Shown: positions 1 through 9,380, numbered from the stretch's first letter. The stretch is 36,408 nt of DNA from Janthinobacterium sp. GW456P (GCF_002127655.1 NZ_NEHB01000007.1:94291-130698); one strand, 5' to 3'. Notes: a model not told the origin generated them from the sequence alone. Numbers and translations are program-made.

Positions 1-270
1 AAAACCCGCCTGTATCTGACGCGAGGTATCGGAACGGGGACCGTTATAGCCGGGAACATTGTCGTCGAGGCGCAACAGATTGTCGTCATAAGAATACGAT
101 GTCGCCAGGAACGGGAAAATGGTATCGCTCAAGGCGGCCATTGCAGACGAGCTGGTCATGCCTCCGACCACGAGCACGCAAGCGGCACGCAGGACGGACA
201 TGAGCGGCACGCCAGGCGGCTGACATGGGCGGCTGCGGGGGCTTTTTGGCGGGGAATTCAACATGGGCAT
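1..270 (-). CDS. EpsL-like PEP-CTERM-associated outer-membrane protein, 5' part
   Basis: N-terminal part of a gene that runs off the left edge. A signal peptide-like stretch (SVLRAACVLVVGGM...SSAMA) is followed by a mature start LSDTIFPFLATSYSYDDN, which resembles the EpsL family of beta-barrel proteins encoded in exosortase/PEP-CTERM exopolysaccharide loci of betaproteobacteria. Its presumed role is in polysaccharide secretion at the outer membrane. The start is uncertain: in-frame ATGs exist at 270, 264 and 201. The first two give a long basic n-region before the hydrophobic segment; 201 gives a classical short signal peptide but has no visible ribosome binding site. The gene lies 34 bp downstream of the CAAX-protease-like gene in the same direction, so the two probably share a transcript. 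Family call rests on about 65 residues only. Confidence 0.6.
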   Translation of the reverse strand, partial: MPMLNSPPKSPRSRPCQPPGVPLMSVLRAACVLVVGGMTSSSAMAALSDTIFPFLATSYSYDDNLLRLDDNVPGYNGPRSDTSRQIQAGF

Positions 271-304
271 TGTCTTTGAAAGAGCAAACAGTTAGTTGGC
301 AATA

Positions 305-967
305 TTACCAGTAAGTCCAGTGTCCACCGGAAACAATCCAGAGGCCCAGCACGCCATTCGTCACGCCATGGGCGAGGATGGGCGACCACAGCGACTGGCT
401 GCGCATGTACAGCAAGCTGTAAGCGGCACCGGCAACGATACCGGCCAGCCACAAATTGTGTTCGAAGCCAAACAGTACCACGGTGATAACAAAGGCCTTC
501 GCACTCGCCAGGCGCGGGTTAAATCGCAGAAAGTCAGGGGCGTCGATCCAGCGCAACAGGAAGGAGCGCCAGAACAGCTCTTCCATCACAGGCACCACCA
601 GCGCCGCGCCCGCGATGCGCAGCACCACCAGCGTCCACTCGATGCGGCCGTCATTGCGGGGATCGAAGCCGTCGGCGCTGCCGATGCTCATCCAGCCCGC
701 ATTCAAATTAATCCACAGCAAAAAAACAACAAGTCCGACGGAGACGGCGATGGCAGTAGCGCGCGCGCCGAATGGCACCCGGGCCAGCTCCATATAGCTG
801 CGACGCCAATACAGCAGCATGCCCAGCACGACGCCGATCTTGACGGCGTACAGCCAGCGCAAATCGTGCGCGGCAAAACCCGCCCGGCCCAGCATGTCGG
901 CGATGAAGATGAAGGAGAGGTAGGCGAGGAATGGTGCTACCCGGGGCAAGGCGGCGCGGTCAAACAT
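305..967 (-). CDS. CAAX-protease-related membrane protein (PEP-CTERM associated)
   Basis: Polytopic membrane protein with the three motifs of the CPBP/ABI (CAAX prenyl protease 2) family: EELFWR near the middle, FGFEHN, and LAHGVTN close to the C-terminus; these carry the glutamates and histidines expected for the intramembrane active site. The length (about 220 residues) and neighbourhood fit the CAAX-protease-related family that accompanies exosortases; its substrate is unknown. The start is open. ATG at 967 (MFDRAALPRV) is the beginning of recognisable sequence; a TTG at 1036 would add 23 residues (MLSKTRASDH...). A good Shine-Dalgarno GGAGGA at about 1044-1049 serves either that TTG or an out-of-frame ATG at 1040 whose 26-codon ORF ends on the 967 start codon. 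Followed by the EpsL-like gene. Confidence 0.75.
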   Translation of the reverse strand: MFDRAALPRVAPFLAYLSFIFIADMLGRAGFAAHDLRWLYAVKIGVVLGMLLYWRRSYMELARVPFGARATAIAVSVGLVVFLLWINLNAGWMSIGSADGFDPRNDGRIEWTLVVLRIAGAALVVPVMEELFWRSFLLRWIDAPDFLRFNPRLASAKAFVITVVLFGFEHNLWLAGIVAGAAYSLLYMRSQSLWSPILAHGVTNGVLGLWIVSGGHWTYW

Positions 968-1040
968 GCTGATGCGCACCGGAGGTGAAGCCACGCGCCG
1001 GACGCGGTGGTCCGAAGCGCGTGTTTTCGATAACAAACAT
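960..1040 (-). other. Possible 26-codon leader ORF coupled to the CAAX-like gene
   Basis: ATG at 1040 is preceded by GGAGGATGC and opens a reading frame of 26 codons (MFVIENTRFG...) ending in TGA at 962-960. That stop overlaps the ATG at 967 of the downstream membrane protein (ATGTTTGAC), a geometry typical of translational coupling. It may also be chance, if the real start of the membrane protein is the in-frame TTG at 1036. Confidence 0.3.
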
Positions 1041-1049
1041 GCATCCTCC

Positions 1050-1085
1050 GATGTAAAAAATATAATTATATAATTATATCAAGCG
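1050..1085 (-). promoter_or_regulatory. AT-rich upstream region of the CAAX-like/epsL-like genes
   Basis: A run of A and T with alternating TATAATTATATAATTATA character sits between uup and the CAAX-like gene, in sharp contrast to the GC-rich surroundings. It contains several TATAAT-like hexamers on the minus strand just upstream of the GGAGGA site, so it is the likely promoter of the leftward pair. No single -35/-10 pair can be chosen with certainty. Confidence 0.4.
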
Positions 1086-1145
1086 GAACCGTTGCCGTGG
1101 CAAGTAATCCTAACTTAAATTACAACAGAGAATGCAAGAAACTAA

Positions 1146-3038
1146 TCAGGCATTGCTGCGCGCCTCGATCTGCTCCCATTTTTCCAGCGCTTCCAGCAGC
1201 TCACCTTCGATCGCGGCCACGCGCGCGTTCAGGCGCTTGCCTTCGGCTGGCGTTTTCTTGTAGAAGTCCGGATGCGACAGTTCGGCGGCCAGCACCGATT
1301 GCTCGTCTTCCAGCTTGGCGATCAGTTTCGGCAACTCTTCCAGTTCGCGCTGCTCCTTGTAGCTGAGCTTTTTCTGCTTGGCAACAGGTACGGCAGCTTC
1401 GACCTTGACGGCCGGCTTGCTGGCGGGCGCCGTGGCGATCGGCAAGGTGCGCACGCGCTCCCAGTCCGTGTAGCCGCCGACGAATTCGCGCCACTTGCCG
1501 GCGCCTTCGGCGACGATCACCTGTGTGACGACGTTGTCGAGGAAGGTACGGTCATGGCTGACGAGGAAAACGGTGCCGGTGTATTCTTCCAGCAACTCTT
1601 CCAGCAATTCCAGGGTATCGATATCCAAGTCATTGGTCGGCTCATCGAGCACCAGCACGTTGGCCGGCTTGGCGAACAGGCGCGCCAGCAGCAAACGGTT
1701 GCGCTCGCCACCGGACAGCGACTTGACGGGCGAACGCGCACGTTCCGGCGCAAACAGGAAGTCATTCAGGTAAGTCATCACGTGGCGGCGCTGGCCATTG
1801 ATCTCGACCCAGTCGCTGCCTGGCGCGATGGTTTCCATCAGATTCGCCTCTTCGTTCAGCTGCGTGCGCATCTGGTCGAAATACGCGACCTGCAGCTTGG
1901 TGCCCAGGCGGATGGTGCCCGTGTCCGACTGCTCTTCGCCCAGAATCATTTTCAGCAAGGTGGTCTTGCCGGCGCCGTTGGCGCCGATCAGGCCAACCTT
2001 GTCGCCGCGCAAGATGGTGGCGCTGAAATCCTTGACGATGACCTTGTCGCCGTAGATCTTCGAGACGTTTTCCAGGTCCGCCACGATCTTGCCCGAGCGT
2101 TCGCCGGCCGACACGTCCAGTTTCACTTGGCCCTGCTGTTCGCGGCGCGCATTGCGCGTCAGGCGCAGCGCTTCCAGGCGACGCACGCGGCCTTCGTCGC
2201 GCACGCGGCGGGCCTTGACGCCCTTGCGTATCCACACTTCTTCCTGCGCCAGGAACTTGTCGAACTTGGCGTTTTCCACTTCCTCGATTTCCAGCTGCTC
2301 CGCCTTGCGCACCTGGTAGGCTGTGAAGTTGCCCGGATATGACAGCAGGCGGCCGCGATCCAGTTCGATGATGCGCGTGGCAACATTGTCGAGGAAGGAG
2401 CGGTCATGGGTGATGAACAGCACGCTGCCCTTGAAGTCGCGCAGCAAGCCTTCCAGCCACAGGATGGAACTGAAGTCCAGATGGTTGGTCGGCTCATCGA
2501 GCAGCAGCACGTCGGGCGCCGACACCAGCGCGCGCGCCAGCGCCACGCGCTTCTGCATGCCGCCCGACAGGGTCTTCATGGCCATGTCGCCCGTCAGGTT
2601 CAGGCGATCGAGTACGGTTTCCACCTTGTTCGGCAAGCTCCATGCATCGGCCGCGTCCAGTTTGACCTGGATGTCGTGCATGCGTTCCATCAGTTCGTCG
2701 TCATTACCCTGGCCAAACTGGCCCGTCAGCGCATCGTATTCCTTCAACCAGGCCTGCGACTCGCCCATGCCGGACGCGACGGCGTCGAACACGGACATGT
2801 CCGGATCGAATTGCGGTTCCTGCTCCACGTACGCGATCTTGATGCCTTGCTGCATGACCAGCAAGCCATCGTCGAGCTTGAACTTGCCCGAAATGACTTT
2901 CAATAAGGAGGATTTACCTGTGCCGTTGCGGCCGATCAAGCCGACCCGTTCCGAGGTTTCCAGTGAAAATTCCGCGTGATCGAGCAGCGCGACGTGACCG
3001 AACGCAAGTTGCGCCGATGAAAGAGAAATGACAGCCAT
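1146..3038 (-). CDS. uup: ABC-F family ATPase Uup-like
   Basis: Soluble 630-residue protein with two ABC ATPase domains in tandem and no membrane segment. First Walker A GRNGTGKS at residues 36-43, signature LSGGMQK near 156, Walker B LLLDEPTNHLD near 180; second Walker A GANGAGKT near 350, signature LSGGERN near 440, Walker B LVLDEPTNDLD near 463. The last 75 residues are charged and coiled-coil forming (KKLSYKEQRELEELPKLIAK and onward), as in the DNA/ribosome-binding C-terminal domain of Uup. ABC-F proteins act on the ribosome; Uup has also been linked to transposon precise excision and ribosome rescue. The reading frame is open to 3164, but homology begins at MAVISLSSAQ, so the ATG at 3038 is chosen. 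Transcribed alone, with a tRNA gene upstream. Confidence 0.92.
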   Translation of the reverse strand: MAVISLSSAQLAFGHVALLDHAEFSLETSERVGLIGRNGTGKSSLLKVISGKFKLDDGLLVMQQGIKIAYVEQEPQFDPDMSVFDAVASGMGESQAWLKEYDALTGQFGQGNDDELMERMHDIQVKLDAADAWSLPNKVETVLDRLNLTGDMAMKTLSGGMQKRVALARALVSAPDVLLLDEPTNHLDFSSILWLEGLLRDFKGSVLFITHDRSFLDNVATRIIELDRGRLLSYPGNFTAYQVRKAEQLEIEEVENAKFDKFLAQEEVWIRKGVKARRVRDEGRVRRLEALRLTRNARREQQGQVKLDVSAGERSGKIVADLENVSKIYGDKVIVKDFSATILRGDKVGLIGANGAGKTTLLKMILGEEQSDTGTIRLGTKLQVAYFDQMRTQLNEEANLMETIAPGSDWVEINGQRRHVMTYLNDFLFAPERARSPVKSLSGGERNRLLLARLFAKPANVLVLDEPTNDLDIDTLELLEELLEEYTGTVFLVSHDRTFLDNVVTQVIVAEGAGKWREFVGGYTDWERVRTLPIATAPASKPAVKVEAAVPVAKQKKLSYKEQRELEELPKLIAKLEDEQSVLAAELSHPDFYKKTPAEGKRLNARVAAIEGELLEALEKWEQIEARSNA

Positions 3039-3198
3039 AATGAGTAAAGGTGTACGGGCGCCGCCTCGCGCGCACCGCGTGGTGCGCCAAACAGCTGCCG
3101 ATTGGATGAATGAAGCACGCATTGTACCGACAACTCGGCACCACCAGTACATTGCAGCCAGCATGAACTCAGGCCACCGGCGCGCGTTGCGTGGAATG

Positions 3199-3273
3199 TG
3201 GTGTCGCCAGCAGGAATCGAACCTGCATTTAAGTCTTAGGAGGACCTTGTACTATCCATTGTACGATGGCGAC
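3199..3273 (-). tRNA. tRNA-Arg (anticodon CCT)
   Basis: A full cloverleaf can be drawn: acceptor GTCGCCA pairs with TGGCGAC, D arm GTAC-AATGGATA-GTAC, anticodon stem AGGTC/GACTT around loop CTCCTAA (anticodon CCT, reading AGG), T arm GCAGG-TTCGATT-CCTGC, discriminator A and an encoded CCA. Loop sequences match the E. coli argW type. The gene stands alone between uup and the SGNH gene. Genes of this type are frequent integration targets, but I see no integrase or duplicated 3' end here. Confidence 0.95.
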
Positions 3274-3369
3274 ACGCGCAGCGGCATTATACAGGGTGGC
3301 GCGCGCCATGGACATAGCGAGCGCTGCTGCGCGACGGGAAATCCGGCTGGCGTAGCGCGCGACTCCCGG

Positions 3370-4392
3370 CTATGGCTGCCGGGCCGGCAACAGAAATGGC
3401 ATGACATGCTGCGCCGCCAGACCATGCGCCACCTTGTTCCAGTGGCCATCCATCGGCAGGAAATCGAGCCGCTCGGCACGCTGGCCCCAATGCTCCTCGA
3501 ACACGGGCTGCATGTCGACCACGACGTGGCCATGCTGCCTCGCCTGCGCCATGAAAACCTGGCGGTCGTCGCCGTGCCACGACGGTCTCCCCTTCTTCGG
3601 CTCATACAAGGTGTTGCGTTCCCCATCGACGACAAAGACCATTTTCCTGTCAGCGGCGCCAGGAACCGCCTTGATCTGTGCGAAATAGTAGGCCAGCATC
3701 TGGTCGCGCGCCGCCGGCCCGGCATCGTCGGCCACTGGCGCGGGAGCTTCGCGTCGCAGCGACGAGATCCAGTCCGGCAGCTTCAGGTTGTAATAGGTGT
3801 AGCGCACAAGGGCAGAATGCGCGAGCCAGCGCTTGAGCTTTGATTCGGCATAGTCGACATGGACCATCCGCACGCCATCGCGGCCGGCCACGAACTGGTT
3901 GTGGCTGCGCGGTGCGGGCAACAGCAGGTTGTTCAGATTGCCCGAATCGATCAGCACGACGACGTTGCGTGGATGCAGGCGCGGCGCATAATGGCGCAGC
4001 AATTCAAGCGTATCGGCCAGGCCGTTTCCCGAACTGGCGGCCGACACCACGGCCCCGCCCAGCATGCGGTCCAGCTCTCCCTGCAGGGTGTCGGGGTAGT
4101 CGAGCATCAGGCTTTCGACAAAGCTGTCGCCCAGCACCAGCACGGCGGGATCCGGCTTGAACTCGGCGGAATTGGCAAAACCCTGCCCGTTGGTGACACC
4201 GCGGCGCGCGTTCGACAATGCCCAGCCATGCGAATACACATACTCCTGCCGGGGCAAGTAACGGCTGAGCGGCATGCTGGCACTGCTTTGCTCGAGCCGC
4301 AAGCCGGACGACACCGGCAGGCACTGCAACACGGCCTCGAGCACCAGCGCCATCAGCAGCACACCGATTCCTATCGTAATGGATGAACGCAT
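3370..4392 (-). CDS. SGNH/GDSL-like hydrolase partner of an MBOAT acyltransferase
   Basis: 340 residues with one N-terminal membrane anchor (residues 5-23, ITIGIGVLLMALVLEAVLQ), so the rest probably faces the periplasm. GDSFVES at 88-94 is SGNH block I with the nucleophile Ser90; near the C-terminus DGHWN (315-319) supplies the Asp and His in a DxH arrangement rather than the common DxxH. Such proteins act with MBOAT proteins to move acetyl groups onto secreted polysaccharides. The gene begins 6 bp after the MBOAT stop codon, in the same direction, so the two form a two-gene operon. The exact glycan is unknown; proximity to the epsL-like locus suggests an exopolysaccharide. No strong ribosome binding site precedes the ATG, which fits translational coupling. 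Confidence 0.75.
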   Translation of the reverse strand: MRSSITIGIGVLLMALVLEAVLQCLPVSSGLRLEQSSASMPLSRYLPRQEYVYSHGWALSNARRGVTNGQGFANSAEFKPDPAVLVLGDSFVESLMLDYPDTLQGELDRMLGGAVVSAASSGNGLADTLELLRHYAPRLHPRNVVVLIDSGNLNNLLLPAPRSHNQFVAGRDGVRMVHVDYAESKLKRWLAHSALVRYTYYNLKLPDWISSLRREAPAPVADDAGPAARDQMLAYYFAQIKAVPGAADRKMVFVVDGERNTLYEPKKGRPSWHGDDRQVFMAQARQHGHVVVDMQPVFEEHWGQRAERLDFLPMDGHWNKVAHGLAAQHVMPFLLPARQP

Positions 4393-4398
4393 GATGAT

Positions 4399-5901
4399 TT
4401 AAAAGTTAAAGTACAGAAATTCGGATACGCCACGGGTCTCGCTGATCGACAGCAAGAACAGGCACAACAACAGCAAGGCACCCAGCAACAAGTTGCCGCG
4501 CCTGCCTTCCAGGCGTTTTTCCTGCTCCAGGCGCAAGCCGCGGCCCAGCAAGTCATAGGCATTCGGCAAAAAGAACGCAATGGCGGCGCAGGCGCCCAGC
4601 CACCACAGGCAACTGCCAAGCTCCATGATGCGGTTCATGCCCAGCACGGTCTCGGACATGGCCGGTGTCTGGGTGCCGCCCCACATCGCATGCAGCACGT
4701 CCAGCGCCACGCCCACGGAAGTGGCGCGGAAGAAGACCCAGGCCACGACCACGGCCAGGAAGGTGGCGCACGCGCCACCGAAGCGCAGTACCAGGTTGCT
4801 GCGCCCGCCCAGCACGTGCCGCAAAGCATGGTTGATGATCAGGTAAATGCCGTGCAACATGCCCCACAGCAAGAATGTCCAGTTGGCACCGTGCCACAGT
4901 CCGCCCAGCAGCATCGTTAGCAACAGATTGCGGTAACGCAAAAAAGCGCTCTTGCGATTGCCACCCAGCGGAATGTACAGGTAGTCGCGCAGGAAATTGG
5001 ACAGGGTAATATGCCAGCGGCGCCAGAAATCGATGATGGACGCGGCCTTGTACGGCGAGTTGAAATTGATGGGCAAGACGATGCCGAACATATATGACAA
5101 GCCATAGGCCATGTCGGAATACGCCGAGAAATCGAAATACAGCTGGAAGGTATAGGCCAGCGCGCCGGCCCAGGCTTCGAGCATGCTCAGGTGCTGATGG
5201 TGCAAGTCGAAGACGGGCCCCACGAAGCGGGCCACGCCATCGGCCAGGACGACCTTCTTGAACAGGCCGATGGTAAAGAAACTCAGGCCCACCACCAGCC
5301 GCCCGCGATGCGGAACATGCCGGGCCGGTTCCGAGAACTGCGGCATCATCTCCTTGTGATGCAGGATGGGGCCGGCAATCAGGTGGGGGAAGTATGTAAC
5401 GAACAAGCCGTAGCTTTCAGGTTGATAGTCCTTGACCTTGCCGGCATGGCAATCGACCAGATAGGCGATTTGCGTGAAGGTGAAGAAGGAAATACCGATG
5501 GGCAAAGGAATCCCGATAGGCTCGATGGGCGTCCCCGTGAGCGCGGCGATGTTGCTCAAAAGGAAGTCAAAATACTTGAAAAAGACGAGCAGGGACAGAT
5601 TGAACACAAGACCGCCAATCAGCCAAAGCTTTGCCTGGCGCAACCTGCCCTGTCCATGATGCAGCGAGATACTGCGCCCGACGGCAAAGTTGGTGCAGAT
5701 CGACAAGGCCAGCAGGGGCAGGAATGTTATATCCCAGTAGCAATAGAACGCAACCGAGGCCAGCAATAGAAAAATGATCGACAGGCGCAGCGAATAGCGT
5801 GACAGGACAAAGTAGCCAAGCAGTGCCAGCGGCAGGAAAACGAGGAAAAATGAAAAGGTATTAAATAGCACTACAAGATTCCAAGCGTGGGGGTTGTTCA
5901 T
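4399..5901 (-). CDS. MBOAT family membrane O-acyltransferase (AlgI-like)
   Basis: 500-residue polytopic membrane protein with the AlgI signature: GISFFTFTQIAYLVD, FVTYFPHLIAGPILHHKEM, YFDFSAYSDMAYG, FWRRWHITLSNFLRDYLYIP and GGLWHGANWTFLLWGMLHG. His337 in the last motif is the conserved MBOAT catalytic histidine. The family takes acetyl groups from the cytoplasm across the inner membrane for O-acetylation of polysaccharides such as alginate, or of cell-wall components. The downstream gene encodes the periplasmic SGNH partner. Length and motif order are normal. Start MNNPHAWNLVVLFNTFSFF fits the family, whose members begin just before the first helix. Confidence 0.88.
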   Translation of the reverse strand: MNNPHAWNLVVLFNTFSFFLVFLPLALLGYFVLSRYSLRLSIIFLLLASVAFYCYWDITFLPLLALSICTNFAVGRSISLHHGQGRLRQAKLWLIGGLVFNLSLLVFFKYFDFLLSNIAALTGTPIEPIGIPLPIGISFFTFTQIAYLVDCHAGKVKDYQPESYGLFVTYFPHLIAGPILHHKEMMPQFSEPARHVPHRGRLVVGLSFFTIGLFKKVVLADGVARFVGPVFDLHHQHLSMLEAWAGALAYTFQLYFDFSAYSDMAYGLSYMFGIVLPINFNSPYKAASIIDFWRRWHITLSNFLRDYLYIPLGGNRKSAFLRYRNLLLTMLLGGLWHGANWTFLLWGMLHGIYLIINHALRHVLGGRSNLVLRFGGACATFLAVVVAWVFFRATSVGVALDVLHAMWGGTQTPAMSETVLGMNRIMELGSCLWWLGACAAIAFFLPNAYDLLGRGLRLEQEKRLEGRRGNLLLGALLLLCLFLLSISETRGVSEFLYFNF

Positions 5902-6067
5902 ACGACAGCATCAATTCCTGGCGACTGCCGATGAGCTGATGGCCATCAATCATTTTTCCGGCAACGCGGGGCGGCAAGATGGCCTCCATGCCGTATGCGA
6001 CAGGCGACATGGCGCGCCGCTCCTGCGGCACGCGCAAGCGTACACGATATCAGCGCAACTGCCGCAT

Positions 6068-6814
6068 TCAGCTGTGTGCGTGCAAGCTTGTCCGCTGCTG
6101 GCGCAAATGCATGCCAGCCAGCAAGATCAACCCCGCCAGCAGCACGCCAAAGGTGGCGGGTTCCGGCACAGCACTGATAGTAAACACCTGGATCGCGCCA
6201 TACGTGATGTTGGGGCCTGTAAAACTCGAACCATCGACCAGGCTGATCCCGCTCGCCGGGTGTCCACGGTAATTGTAGGTGTAAAGGGAAGAATAGCCGC
6301 CATGCGTCAAGTCCTGCGGCACATACAGATCATGGCCGAGACCAAAGGTGGGGCCATAATTTTCCTGATTGTAGGTCTGATCCTTGCCGATGCCATCGCC
6401 GCTGAAATACTGCTTCAATTGCGGCAGCATGAATCCCGCTGTCAGATTGAACAGGAAACCCGTGCGCTGGCTGTCATCCATGGTCACATGCATGCCATCG
6501 GTCGAGCTCCAGCTTTGCGGGTTATAGCCACCGACAAGCCAGGTTTGCCCCGAGGTATTGGTCGCTTCCATGATGGAAAAGGTCCGCCCCTTGCCATCGG
6601 AGGCCTTGTGAAAATCGAGCGAGGTGTCGCCCGCCGCCTTGCTGTAGATATTCGTCAGCGCCAGGCGGCCTTCGCCAAGCCAGCTTTCCAGTTGCGTTTG
6701 ATAGCCGGGAGAGAGTAGCGACGTGCCGGTTCCGGCCTGCGCGCCCAGGCCAACACTCATACCGGCCAAGGCCAGCACCACACTTCTTACCGCCTTAAAA
6801 TTATTGTGCATCAT
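6068..6814 (-). CDS. Secreted TLDc-domain protein with PEP-CTERM sorting signal
   Basis: 248 residues. Signal peptide 1-27 ends in GLGAQA. Residues about 36-213 read like a TLDc domain: LTNIYSKAAGDTSLDFHKA, then GRTFSIMEATNTSG, WLVGGYNPQSW, TGFLFNL, YGPTFGLGHDLYVP and finally IQVFTIS. Residues 216-248 are a PEP-CTERM signal: VPEP, a hydrophobic helix, and a basic tail (HLRQQRTS). Exosortase would cleave and sort this protein to the cell surface or exopolysaccharide. TLDc is best known from eukaryotic oxidation-resistance proteins (OXR1, TLDC1); the function in bacteria is unknown. The ribosome site GAGGCAGATG lies just before two ATGs (6814 and 6811). It is a single-gene unit with an AT-rich upstream region. 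No exosortase gene lies in the window. Confidence 0.8.
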   Translation of the reverse strand: MMHNNFKAVRSVVLALAGMSVGLGAQAGTGTSLLSPGYQTQLESWLGEGRLALTNIYSKAAGDTSLDFHKASDGKGRTFSIMEATNTSGQTWLVGGYNPQSWSSTDGMHVTMDDSQRTGFLFNLTAGFMLPQLKQYFSGDGIGKDQTYNQENYGPTFGLGHDLYVPQDLTHGGYSSLYTYNYRGHPASGISLVDGSSFTGPNITYGAIQVFTISAVPEPATFGVLLAGLILLAGMHLRQQRTSLHAHS

Positions 6815-6934
6815 CTGCCTCGACTGTCAGTATTTGAAGCCGGTGTATTTTCCGGTTGCCAAATATAACATAGCAGATATTGTTTTTATATTTCTTATTT
6901 TAGCGCAAAAAAATATAATTTTGACAAAAATAAT

Positions 6935-7327
6935 TCATTCAGGCAACACCGCCGTCACTTCGATCTCGACCTTCGCTCTGTCCTCGATGAGCCCCGCCAC
7001 CTGCACCGCCGTCATGGCTGGAAAATGCTTGCCGATAATTTCCCTGTAGGCAACGCCAATGTGTGGATATGCCGCCACATATTCCTTCTTGTCCAGTACA
7101 TACCAGTTCATGCGCACGATGTGCTCGGGCAAGGCGCCCGCCTCGGCCAGCACGGCAACGATATTTTGCAAGGCCTGGCGCACCTGTCCCACAAAGTCAT
7201 CCGTATGAAACTGGCCCTGCGCATCCCAGCCTATCATGCCGCTGACGTACACCGTGCGGCCGCTGGCGGCGATACCGTTCGCATAGCCGCGCGGCCTGGC
7301 CCATCCCGCTGGTTGTAACACTTGCAT
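6935..7327 (-). CDS. RidA/YjgF-fold protein of the 2-aminobenzoyl-CoA operon
   Basis: 130-residue Rid-family protein, last gene of the operon. Family hallmarks include VYVSGMIGWDAQGQF, QALQNIVAVLAEAG, IVRMNWYV and a C-terminal VEIEVTAVL. The start is fixed by GAGGA seven bases before ATG 7327. Rid proteins hydrolyse enamines and imines to release ammonia; here the expected role is deamination of an enamine made by the upstream monooxygenase/reductase. However, the arginine that defines the deaminating subgroup (Arg105 of E. coli RidA, in PARSCVEVA) is replaced by Met105 in PAMTAVQVA. It therefore belongs to a Rid subgroup without that residue, and the activity must differ or depend on other residues, as in 2-aminomuconate deaminase-like members. 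It lies 35 bp after the acyl-CoA dehydrogenase. Confidence 0.85.
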   Translation of the reverse strand: MQVLQPAGWARPRGYANGIAASGRTVYVSGMIGWDAQGQFHTDDFVGQVRQALQNIVAVLAEAGALPEHIVRMNWYVLDKKEYVAAYPHIGVAYREIIGKHFPAMTAVQVAGLIEDRAKVEIEVTAVLPE

Positions 7328-7362
7328 ATGGTTTTCCTCGTCGTCCATGCGGTTCATGCGAT

Positions 7363-8514
7363 TCATGCGTCCGCCGCCTCGCGCAGCAGTTCGCGCGCGA
7401 TAATCAATTGCTGCACTTCGCTGGCGCCCTCGTAGATGCGCAAGGCGCGGATTTCGCGGTACAGGCGCTCGACCGGATGGCCGCTGACCACCCCCATGCC
7501 GCCGAACAGCTGCACGGCCGCGTCGATCACCTGCTGCGCCGTCTCGGTGGCCGTCAGCTTGGCCATCGCCGCTTCCTTCGTGACCTTGCGGCCCTGGTCG
7601 CGCTGCCACGCGGCGCGGTAGGTGAGCAAGGCGGCAGCATCGATGCCGGTGGCCATCTGCGCCAATTTCGCCTGCGTCAACTGGAAGTCCGCCAGGGTCT
7701 GGCCGAACATCTGGCGCGCCGTCGCATGACGCAGCGCTTCGTCGAAGGCGCGCCGCGCAAAGCCCAGGGCGGCGGCGGCCACCGAGGTGCGGAACACGTC
7801 GAGTGTCGCCATCGCCACCTTGAAGCCCTGTCCCGCCTCGCCCAGGCGCTGCGACACGGGCACGCGGCAATTGGCAAAGCGCAGGCGCGCCAGCGGATGC
7901 GGCGCGATGACGGCGATGCGCTCGGCGATTTCCAGCCCGGGATTGTCGGCGTCGACGATGAAGGCGCTGATGCCGCGCGCGCCGGGCGCCTCGCCCGTAC
8001 GCGCGAACACCACGTAAAAGTCGGCGATGCCGCCGTTCGAGATCCACGTCTTTTCGCCGTCGAGCACATAGTCGTCGCCGTCGCGGCGCGCCGCGCACGC
8101 CATGGCCGCCACGTCGGAGCCGGCCTGCGGCTCGGACATGGCAAAGGCGGCGATGCGCTTGCCGCTGGCCACGTCCGGCAAATAGCGCGCCTTGTTCCCG
8201 GCGCTGCCGAACAGGCCGATGGCGCCGGAGCCGAGTCCCTGCATGGCAAAGGCGAAATCGGCCAGGCCATCGTGGCGCGCCAGCGTTTCGCGCATCAGAC
8301 AAATGGCGCGCGTGTCGATCTTGCCATCGCTGCCCGTGGCGTAGGTCAGCCAGCCGCCCTGCCCCAGTTGCGCCACCCGCGCGCGGCAAGCCGCATCGAC
8401 ATCGCTGCCATGCTCGTCGCCAAGATGCTGCGCCGCCCAGGCATCGAGTGCGCGTTCCAGTTCCGCATGGCGCGCCTCGAAAAACGGCCACTCCAGGTAA
8501 GTCTTGTCATTCAT
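7363..8514 (-). CDS. Acyl-CoA dehydrogenase
   Basis: 383-residue FAD-dependent acyl-CoA dehydrogenase. Visible motifs: [16 protein letters not shown] (FAD/substrate signature), [44 protein letters not shown], and the C-terminal [11 protein letters not shown] with Glu362 at the position of the catalytic base. The ATG at 8514 starts 1 bp after the stop of the crotonase gene; the open frame to 8553 is not used. Within a 2-aminobenzoate operon it probably oxidises the alicyclic acyl-CoA formed after ring reduction, passing electrons to ETF. Exact substrate not deducible. Next gene is the RidA-fold protein. Confidence 0.9.
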   Translation of the reverse strand: MNDKTYLEWPFFEARHAELERALDAWAAQHLGDEHGSDVDAACRARVAQLGQGGWLTYATGSDGKIDTRAICLMRETLARHDGLADFAFAMQGLGSGAIGLFGSAGNKARYLPDVASGKRIAAFAMSEPQAGSDVAAMACAARRDGDDYVLDGEKTWISNGGIADFYVVFARTGEAPGARGISAFIVDADNPGLEIAERIAVIAPHPLARLRFANCRVPVSQRLGEAGQGFKVAMATLDVFRTSVAAAALGFARRAFDEALRHATARQMFGQTLADFQLTQAKLAQMATGIDAAALLTYRAAWQRDQGRKVTKEAAMAKLTATETAQQVIDAAVQLFGGMGVVSGHPVERLYREIRALRIYEGASEVQQLIIARELLREAADA

Positions 8515-8515
8515 C

Positions 8516-9370
<855 letters not shown>

Positions 9371-9380
9371 GGTGCTTCCT

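Noticed and set aside
3199..3273. Integration site for a genomic island at the tRNA-Arg gene
   Set aside because: No integrase, no duplicated tRNA 3' end in the window, and flanking genes look native.
6935..8491. A 518-codon minus-strand frame covering RidA and the acyl-CoA dehydrogenase
   Set aside because: Only its last 130 codons (RidA) make sense; the rest is out of frame with the dehydrogenase.
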